A stretch of 12,008 nt of DNA from assembly GCA_002421565.1 (NCBI GenBank), contig DIKC01000169.1:30449-42456 (forward strand), in the 5' to 3' direction. The notes beneath the pieces are model-generated. The model searched no databases and was not told where the DNA came from. It saw nothing but the letters and a program-made list of their open reading frames with translations. Positions 7,331 to 12,008 of the stretch are shown here, in pieces (within the stretch, counting starts at the first letter, position 1; each line of letters starts with the position of its first letter). This stretch comes from Desulfobulbaceae bacterium UBA5628. GTDB taxonomy: Bacteria; Desulfobacterota; Desulfobulbia; Desulfobulbales; Desulfurivibrionaceae. The position numbers and the translations under genes were made by a program.

Positions 7331-9025
7331 CTACGCGGCCGGGGCGTCGTCGGCTTTGTCCGGGGAGTCGACTGCCTCCTCCGGGATCGCCGGAGCGGCG
7401 GCGGCCGGGGCGGGAATAAGGGCGGCCAGGTAGCGGGCGCCTTTTGCCGCCTGATCGACGATCCGGCGGATATGGCTCATCTCTTCCAGTAAATTGAAGA
7501 CCTGGGTGACCGCCATCGTGCTTTTGGTGCCGGCCCGCAGCAGCATGGCTTTCAAGTCCCGGTATTCTTCCTCCAGGGCGACCGCCAATTCGTCGAGTTG
7601 AGTGGCGCTGAATCCCTCCCGTTCCGGTTCGGCCATATCCAGCAATTTAATTACCCCCTGCCGGTAGTGGCTCACCGCCTGGGCCACCTCTTCGTGGTCC
7701 AAAGGTCGGATGGTGGTGTGAAGCTGGGCGATCGCCAGGGCCATTTCCGCCACCTCGTTGTAATAGCCGGAAATGCGCAGGGTATTGGGCAGTTTTTCGT
7801 CCAGTTCCTTGGGCAGGGGATTGTGGCGCAGGAGATTGACGAAATCGCCGGTTTTGTCGGTTAGCCGCAGAAGAATCCGGTTCTCCGTTTCCATCCGGCG
7901 GGTGGGGCCGGTTTCGCTGCTGATCGCCGCCCTTGCCAGCCGCCGGGCGATGGTTCCGATCCGGCCCAGTTCCAGGGCCAGGGCATGAACCGCCAGCACC
8001 GGGGTGGCCACGATGTTTTGATCCAGATACTTAGGTCGGCCTTCGTCCTCTTCCACGGTGCGGAACCGTTTTTTGAGGAATTTGACCAGGGCCGGGGTCA
8101 GGGGCAGGATCAGCAGCACCCCCTGGACGCTGGCCGCGGTGTGGAACAGGGCCAGGATTTTGGTCGGATTGGGATCAAGGTCAAGCAGCAGGCGGGCCTG
8201 GGTGATCAGTTGCAGGATCAGGGGCAGGAGCAGCAGGGCGGCGAGGCCGGAAAGGAGGTTGAAGAGCACATGGGCGCTGGCCACCCGCTTGGCGTTGGGA
8301 GTGGCCCCGATGGCCGCCAAGGCGGCGGTGGAGGTGGTGCCGATCTTGGTTCCGATGATCATCGCGGCCCCGGCATTAAGGGAGAAGAGGCCGGCGGCGA
8401 CGGCGGTAAGGGCCAGGGCGACGGCGGCGCTGGAGGACTGCATGGCCAGGGTGAGGAGAAAGCCGAATCCCAGGTAGAGCAGCAGCCCGATGATCCCCCC
8501 CGGATCCGGGCCGCCCAGGGCGAGTTGGGCGCTGATCCCGGCAAAGGCCTCCTTGAGGATGTCGATCCCCAGGAAGAAGACCCCGAAGCCGGCCAGGGCC
8601 TCGCCCAAGGAGCCGAGGCCGCCGGTCCCCCGCATCATCCGAAGGAGCATCCCGATTCCGACCGCCGGCAGGGCAAAGACCTTGATCTCCACCTGAAAAC
8701 CGATAAAGGCCACCAGCCAGGCAGTGGCGGTGGTGCCGATGTTGGTGCCGTAAATGACGGTTATCGCCTGGCGCAGGTTCATCAGCCCGGCGTTGACAAA
8801 GCCGATTACCGCTACCGTAACGGCGCTGGAGGATTGCACCAGGGAGGTGATCAGGGCGCCGGAGAGAATCCCGGTCAAAGGGGTGCGGGTGGAGCTTTCG
8901 AGGATCCGGCGGAGGGTGGAGCCGGCCGCCAGCTTGAGGCCGTCGGTCATCAACTGCATCCCCAGCATGAAGAGGCCGAGGCCGCCGATCAGCCCGGCGA
9001 TGGCGGCAACGGGTGAGCTGGTCAT
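7331..9025 (-). CDS. Na/Pi cotransporter family protein with PhoU-like C-terminus
   Basis: A 564-residue inner-membrane transporter, by family sodium-dependent phosphate or related anion uptake or efflux. Two inverted Na/Pi-cotransporter repeats are visible. The first has GLGLFMLGMQLMTDGLK (15-31), QSSS (64-67) and GTNIGTT (93-99). The second has QSSS (196-199) and GTKIGTT (225-231). About eight hydrophobic helices end near residue 320. Residues 345-545 form a helical PhoU-like cytoplasmic domain, followed by an Ala/Pro-rich tail. The start has AGGA seven bases upstream (9033-9036 on the complementary strand). The first 20 coding bases are part of a 24-bp direct repeat also present at the end of folE2, so this gene probably once overlapped folE2 directly. 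No pst or pho genes are nearby, so phosphate specificity is assumed from family. Confidence 0.94.
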   Translation of the reverse strand: MTSSPVAAIAGLIGGLGLFMLGMQLMTDGLKLAAGSTLRRILESSTRTPLTGILSGALITSLVQSSSAVTVAVIGFVNAGLMNLRQAITVIYGTNIGTTATAWLVAFIGFQVEIKVFALPAVGIGMLLRMMRGTGGLGSLGEALAGFGVFFLGIDILKEAFAGISAQLALGGPDPGGIIGLLLYLGFGFLLTLAMQSSSAAVALALTAVAAGLFSLNAGAAMIIGTKIGTTSTAALAAIGATPNAKRVASAHVLFNLLSGLAALLLLPLILQLITQARLLLDLDPNPTKILALFHTAASVQGVLLILPLTPALVKFLKKRFRTVEEDEGRPKYLDQNIVATPVLAVHALALELGRIGTIARRLARAAISSETGPTRRMETENRILLRLTDKTGDFVNLLRHNPLPKELDEKLPNTLRISGYYNEVAEMALAIAQLHTTIRPLDHEEVAQAVSHYRQGVIKLLDMAEPEREGFSATQLDELAVALEEEYRDLKAMLLRAGTKSTMAVTQVFNLLEEMSHIRRIVDQAAKGARYLAALIPAPAAAAPAIPEEAVDSPDKADDAPAA

Positions 9026-9029
9026 GGCT
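9006..9029. repeat. 24-bp direct repeat, copy at transporter start
   Basis: A perfect 24-nt match to 10359-10382 in the same orientation. On the minus strand it reads AGCC, then ATG and the first codons for MTSSPV(A). It marks one side of the ATPase-bearing segment. Confidence 0.9.
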
Positions 9030-9071
9030 TAATCCTAAAATTACAGCTTGTAGGTTTTGAATCCATCCAGT

Positions 9072-10256
9072 TCACCCCCTGAATTCCGGTATGGCACGCC
9101 GCATGAACTCAGCGAAGAGCGGCACGGTAAAGGCCATATCGCCATGGGCCGGGCTGTACACCATGCCTTTTCGGATCAAGCCGGCCCGCAACGGACCCAG
9201 GGTATTGATCCTGACCCCTAATTTTTCGGCAACCTCCGCCGTGCGGTAGGAGCCTTCGCCCAATTCCGCCATGGCCCGTAAAAAATGCTTTTCCCGGGGT
9301 GTCAACCGATCAAAACGAACCCGGAAGAAGTTTTCGTCCAGGCGCTTGGAGACCAACACGCTGGATTCCCGAACAACTTGCGGGCTGATCGGTGAAGTCT
9401 TGGCATGATTCCAGACCTGATAACCCCACTCCTGTAGAAAATATGGATATCCTCGGGTCATCTGAAAAATTTCCCGCAATGCCTCAGGCGTAAATGACTC
9501 GCCGGCCGCCTTAACGGGATCTTGGAGCGCCTTGTCGGCATCCGGTTCCGGGAGGGGGCCGATTTCCGGAAAGCTGAACAGGCGCTCGGCGTATGATTTT
9601 GACTCCCCGGCCAAACCCGGCAGAATAGGCAGGCCTGCGCCGACCAGCACCAGAGGCAGTTGGCGCTGCTGCATTTTGTGCATGGCCATGATCAGGGCAC
9701 TCAATTCTTCCGTCCTGAAATACTGGATTTCATCGATCAGGATGGCAACGGCTACGCCACGCTCTTGGGCCGCCTCTCCCACAGCTAGAAACAGGCTGGG
9801 CAAATCGACTTCAAGATCACCGCTGTCGGCGGCGCCAGGCTCAGGTTCAATGTCCAACCCGATGTCGAAGTCACCCACTTTAATCTTGATGGTGCTGACA
9901 AAACTCTTTAGCACGGCAAGCCCGCGCCGCGCCTTGTCGCCTGCACCGGCAATCCGGTCCAGTTCGAAAAACAGGCGGCGCAGATGGGGCGCCAGCAACG
10001 CGGCCAGCGGCTTTCCCTCGTGTGCCTCGATCAGGATGGTGCGATAGTCATCTGTCTGAGCCATCCGCTCAATTTCATTGAGCAAGACTGTTTTGCCAAC
10101 CCCCCTCAGGCCGGTAAGCAACAGGCTCTTTTCCGGCCGCCGGACACGAACCCGGCCCAACAGCACCCTGGCCTGCTCCAGCACCCCGTCACGCCCGGCC
10201 AGTTCCGGCGGCGGGGAACCGGCCCCGGGAGAGAAGGGATTTTTGATCATGTCCAT
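9072..10256 (-). CDS. Stand-alone AAA-type ATP-binding protein with C-terminal winged helix
   Basis: A 394-residue soluble ATPase of unknown role. It starts with NPFSPGAGSPPPELAGRD (6-23), a segment I associate with a widespread AAA_16-like family related to archaeal-type STAND/Orc-like ATPases. Walker A is GLRGVGKT (49-56), Walker B is ILIDE (172-176), and a sensor-1-like strand is LVLVGAG (202-208). A C-terminal winged-helix region (about 317-392), with TAEVAEKLGVRINTLGPLRAGLIRKG at its core, suggests DNA or protein binding. No membrane segment or nuclease domain is seen. The start at 10256 is chosen because GAGGTGA lies seven bases upstream; a second ATG is two codons further in. Its flanks are AT-rich and it lies exactly between the two copies of the 24-bp repeat, so I infer it was acquired after the flanking operon formed. 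Confidence 0.88.
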   Translation of the reverse strand: MDMIKNPFSPGAGSPPPELAGRDGVLEQARVLLGRVRVRRPEKSLLLTGLRGVGKTVLLNEIERMAQTDDYRTILIEAHEGKPLAALLAPHLRRLFFELDRIAGAGDKARRGLAVLKSFVSTIKIKVGDFDIGLDIEPEPGAADSGDLEVDLPSLFLAVGEAAQERGVAVAILIDEIQYFRTEELSALIMAMHKMQQRQLPLVLVGAGLPILPGLAGESKSYAERLFSFPEIGPLPEPDADKALQDPVKAAGESFTPEALREIFQMTRGYPYFLQEWGYQVWNHAKTSPISPQVVRESSVLVSKRLDENFFRVRFDRLTPREKHFLRAMAELGEGSYRTAEVAEKLGVRINTLGPLRAGLIRKGMVYSPAHGDMAFTVPLFAEFMRRAIPEFRG

Positions 10257-10263
10257 GATGGAG

Positions 10264-10282
10264 TCACCTCTAGCAAATTATA
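10264..10282 (-). promoter_or_regulatory. Promoter -10 and ribosome binding site of the ATPase gene
   Basis: On the minus strand a perfect TATAAT (10277-10282) is followed by the Shine-Dalgarno GAGGTGA (10264-10270) and the ATG at 10256. A second AT-rich box, TATAAA, is at 10287-10292. The -35 position is poor. The gene therefore probably has its own promoter with a very short leader instead of relying on folE2 transcription. Confidence 0.4.
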
Positions 10283-10300
10283 CATATTTATACTAACTAT

Positions 10301-10378
10301 TCAGTAGAAATATCTAGAAATGAGTGCCGGCCACGAAGTGTCTGCTTGAGCCACCGCCGCAACGGGTGAGCTGGTCAT
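10301..10378 (-). pseudogene. Remnant of the transporter gene's 5' end
   Basis: A 25-codon reading frame whose ATG overlaps the folE2 stop as ATGA (10375-10378). It begins MTSSPVAAVA, compared with MTSSPVAAIA in the intact transporter at 9025, then diverges and stops at 10301-10303. It is best read as the truncated original start of the transporter gene left behind when the ATPase segment entered. It may still be translated by coupling from folE2, but no function is expected. Confidence 0.6.
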
Positions 10379-10382
10379 GGCT
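10359..10382. repeat. 24-bp direct repeat, copy at folE2 stop
   Basis: The second perfect copy of the 24-nt sequence at 9006-9029. It covers the last codons and TGA stop of folE2 and the overlapping vestigial ATG. Beyond the exact match the next codons still encode A-A-V-A versus A-A-I-A with mostly third-position differences, hinting that homology extends a little further. Confidence 0.9.
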
Positions 10383-11118
10383 CGCTCAGGTCGTTGCTGT
10401 CGATGTAGGCGTAGGCGCTGTGCTTGTGGATCGACTCGAAGCTTTCCACCCCCACCGAGAACCAGTCGATGGCCGGATGGGCCAGGGCCAGTTGCGCCAC
10501 CTTGCGGGCTGCGTCCTCCACGAACATGGGATTGGCGTAGGCCTGCTCGGTGACGAATTTTTCGTCCGGCCGCTTGAGCAGGGCAAAGAGTTCGCAGGAG
10601 CCGCCGGCCTCGGCCATTTCGATCAGCTCCTCCAGCCAGATGAATTCGCGGTAGCGGACATTGAGGTTGATCTCCGCCCGCTGGTTGTGGGCGCCCGCCT
10701 CGCTGATTTCGCGGGAGCAGGGGCAGAGGGTGGTGGCCTCCACCCAGACCGAGAGAAGAAAGGCCTCGTCCGCCCCGATCCCGCCGGTAAAGCGGCAGGT
10801 GTATTCCATCAGGCTGGGGGTGGCGCTGACCGGCGCCTTTTTTTCGAGGAAATAGGGGAAGGTCATCTCCACGTGGGCCGAATCGGCCCGCAGCTTCTCC
10901 TTGACTTCGGCCAGGAGCCGCCGGAAGATCCGGTTGCTCATCTTGGCCTGGTGACGGTTCAAAACCTCGACAAAGGCGGGGACGCAACTGTCGCGGTATT
11001 GGCGGGGCAGGTTGGCCCGCAGGTCGATGGCGGCCACGGTCTGCTGGAGGCCGCCGCCGCGTTCCCGGACCGTGATCGGATAACGAATGTTGCTGATGCC
11101 GACGCTTTGAATGTTCAT
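10375..11118 (-). CDS. folE2: GTP cyclohydrolase FolE2 (type IB)
   Basis: A 247-residue cytoplasmic enzyme converting GTP to 7,8-dihydroneopterin triphosphate, the first step to folate and also a precursor for queuosine-type deazapurines. Diagnostic segments are IQSVGISNIRYPITV (3-17), TLCPCSREISEAGAHNQR (130-147), FVEDAARKVA (199-208) and ESIHKHSAYAYI (228-239). By family knowledge the metal and catalytic residues map to Cys132, His144, Glu186, Glu201 and His231, all present. FolE2 tolerates metals other than zinc, unlike FolE. The start fits the conserved N-terminus, but the Shine-Dalgarno AGGA is only two bases from ATG, so initiation may be weak. Its TGA stop overlaps a vestigial ATG of the transporter gene. 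It is divergent from the Hsp15-like gene and the first gene of the leftward unit. Confidence 0.95.
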   Translation of the reverse strand: MNIQSVGISNIRYPITVRERGGGLQQTVAAIDLRANLPRQYRDSCVPAFVEVLNRHQAKMSNRIFRRLLAEVKEKLRADSAHVEMTFPYFLEKKAPVSATPSLMEYTCRFTGGIGADEAFLLSVWVEATTLCPCSREISEAGAHNQRAEINLNVRYREFIWLEELIEMAEAGGSCELFALLKRPDEKFVTEQAYANPMFVEDAARKVAQLALAHPAIDWFSVGVESFESIHKHSAYAYIDSNDLSEP

Positions 11119-11135
11119 CGTCCTGCCCTTATACC

Positions 11136-11180
11136 CGGTTTCCGCTTTTTGCGGAACAGGAAACCGTTTGGAAACCGTTT
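11136..11180. promoter_or_regulatory. Hairpin and 11-bp tandem repeat between folE2 and hslR
   Basis: TTCCGC (11140-11145) and GCGGAA (11151-11156) form a perfect hairpin around TTTTT. GGAAACCGTTT is tandemly repeated at 11159-11169 and 11170-11180, one helical turn apart. The inverse element CGGTTTCC lies at 11136-11143, so three copies of an octamer flank the divergent starts. This may be an operator controlling folE2, hslR or both, or an mRNA leader hairpin for folE2. Confidence 0.45.
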
Positions 11181-11220
11181 GTAATCCGGCCCGAGTTATG
11201 GTTTATGGGGATGATCGGCG

Positions 11221-11613
11221 ATGACGGAAGCAGCTCTCAGAATAGACAAATGGCTTTGGGCCGCCCGCTTTTGCAAAACCCGCTCCCAGGCCGCCCAGGC
11301 GGTGGCCGGCGGCAAGGTTCAAGTCAACGGCGAGCGGGCCAAGCCGGCCCGTCTGGTGCGGCCGGGGGACCGTTTGCGGATCACCAAGGAGCCCTTTACC
11401 TTTACGGTGATGGTGCTGGCGATCAGCGAGCGCCGTCTGTCCGCCCCGGAAGCCGTCAAATTGTATGAGGAAAGCGAGGAAAGCCTGGCGGCGCGGGAGA
11501 AAATCCGGGAAGAACGGCGGCTGTTGCGCCAGGCCGGGCCGATTCTTCCGGCCGGCCGTCCCGGCAAGCGGGACCGGCGTCTGATTAAACAGTTCATCCG
11601 CAAGGATGAGTGA
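11221..11613 (+). CDS. hslR: Hsp15-like S4 RNA-binding protein
   Basis: A 130-residue cytoplasmic S4-domain protein of the Hsp15 (HslR) family, which in E. coli binds stalled free 50S subunits carrying nascent peptidyl-tRNA. The S4 fold is clear: RIDKWLWAARFCKTRSQA (7-24), GGKVQVNGERAKPARLV (30-46) and GDRLRI (49-54). Residues 90-130 form a very basic, charged tail (EKIREERRLLR and GKRDRRLIKQFIRK), also typical. The ribosome binding site is GGGGAT, about eight bases before ATG. Spacing to purH is 21 nt, so the two are probably co-transcribed. Length matches the family. Confidence 0.93.
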   Translation: MTEAALRIDKWLWAARFCKTRSQAAQAVAGGKVQVNGERAKPARLVRPGDRLRITKEPFTFTVMVLAISERRLSAPEAVKLYEESEESLAAREKIREERRLLRQAGPILPAGRPGKRDRRLIKQFIRKDE

Positions 11614-11634
11614 AACAATGGCAAGGAGAAAAAG

Positions 11635-12008
11635 ATGAAAAAAGCGGAACGCGCCCTGATCAGTCTTACCGATAAATCGGGGATCGAGGGTTTTGCCGGC
11701 GAGCTGGCCAAGCTGGGAATCGAGATTCTTTCCACCGGCGGCACGGCCAAGAAGATGCGGGAGCACGGGATTCCGGTCAAGGACGTGGCCGAGTTCACCG
11801 GCTTCCCCGAGATGTTGGACGGCCGGGTCAAGACCTTGCATCCCAAGGTCCACGGCGGCATCCTCGCCCAGAAGGAAAACCCGGAGCATCTGCGCCAGAT
11901 GGCGGAGCATGGGTTGCAAGCCATCGACATCGTGGCGGTCAACCTCTACGCCTTTGAGAAGACGGTGGCCGATCCGGCCTGCACCCTGGCCGACGCCATC
12001 GAGAACAT
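11635..12008 (+). CDS. purH: Bifunctional AICAR formyltransferase/IMP cyclohydrolase PurH, 5' part
   Basis: The first 124 codons of a gene cut by the window edge; the full protein is normally about 510-530 residues. The visible part is the N-terminal IMP cyclohydrolase (MGS-like) domain that performs the last step of de novo IMP synthesis: [12 protein letters not shown] (10-21), STGGTAKK (33-40), [20 protein letters not shown] (59-78) and [14 protein letters not shown] (98-111). The usual NLYPF motif reads NLYAF here. A strong Shine-Dalgarno AAGGAG (11623-11628) lies six bases before ATG, 21 nt downstream of the hslR stop. The C-terminal transformylase domain lies outside the window. Confidence 0.97.
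   Translation, partial: MKKAERALISLTDKSGIEGFAGELAKLGIEILSTGGTAKKMREHGIPVKDVAEFTGFPEMLDGRVKTLHPKVHGGILAQKENPEHLRQMAEHGLQAIDIVAVNLYAFEKTVADPACTLADAIEN

Noticed and set aside
7985..9016. 343-codon plus-strand frame opposite the Na/Pi transporter
   Set aside because: A Gly/Gln/Asp-rich antisense shadow of a clearly recognised membrane protein; no family features.
9026..10358. Classical insertion sequence around the ATPase gene
   Set aside because: No transposase gene. The ends show at best a GGCTnAA inverted similarity, far too short for IS terminal repeats.

Overview
This is a GC-rich, compact bacterial window. I infer a Gram-negative, probably anaerobic member of the Desulfobacterota (former Deltaproteobacteria). 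The reasons are the gene content (c-type haem sensor fused to GGDEF-EAL, CZB chemoreceptor, FolE2, RtcB) and the intergenic GGGGACAGATTT palindrome, which I remember from such genomes. No taxonomic marker confirms this. I found ten genes with clear family signatures. There is no tRNA, rRNA, CRISPR array or transposase.

Layout. 1-292: non-coding leader, relatively AT-rich. 293-2163 (+): a SlyD-like FKBP prolyl isomerase and an RtcB RNA ligase, 5 nt apart. 2202-4432 (-): a STAS protein followed by a HAMP-poor chemoreceptor with two tandem periplasmic zinc-binding CZB domains. 4433-4725: an AT-rich divergent promoter region with spaced direct repeats. 4726-7275 (+): a membrane GGDEF-EAL protein whose periplasmic sensor carries a CxxCH haem motif. 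7276-7330: a perfect 25-nt palindrome between convergent genes. 7331-11118 (-): a Na/Pi cotransporter-family protein, a stand-alone AAA-type ATPase and FolE2 GTP cyclohydrolase, transcribed in the order folE2, ATPase, transporter. 11119-11220: a divergent intergenic region with a hairpin and an 11-bp tandem repeat. 11221-12008 (+): Hsp15-like S4 protein and the 5' part of purH, cut by the window edge.

Two regions stand out. First, 2202-7275 looks like a signalling island. A STAS/chemoreceptor operon with predicted periplasmic zinc sites lies divergent from a predicted haem-sensing c-di-GMP enzyme, so motility and c-di-GMP control may share a regulatory region. Second, a perfect 24-bp direct repeat spans the start codon of the transporter gene (9006-9029) and recurs over the stop codon of folE2 (10359-10382). 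The ATPase gene and its AT-rich promoter lie exactly between the two copies. The simplest reading is that folE2 and the transporter once overlapped by ATGA, and that a roughly 1.35-kb single-gene module then entered the junction. It duplicated the junction, left both flanking genes intact and left a 25-codon remnant of the transporter's 5' end behind folE2.

The remaining genes are housekeeping: folate or deazapurine precursor synthesis (FolE2), purine synthesis (PurH), stalled 50S handling (Hsp15), protein folding (SlyD) and RNA repair (RtcB).
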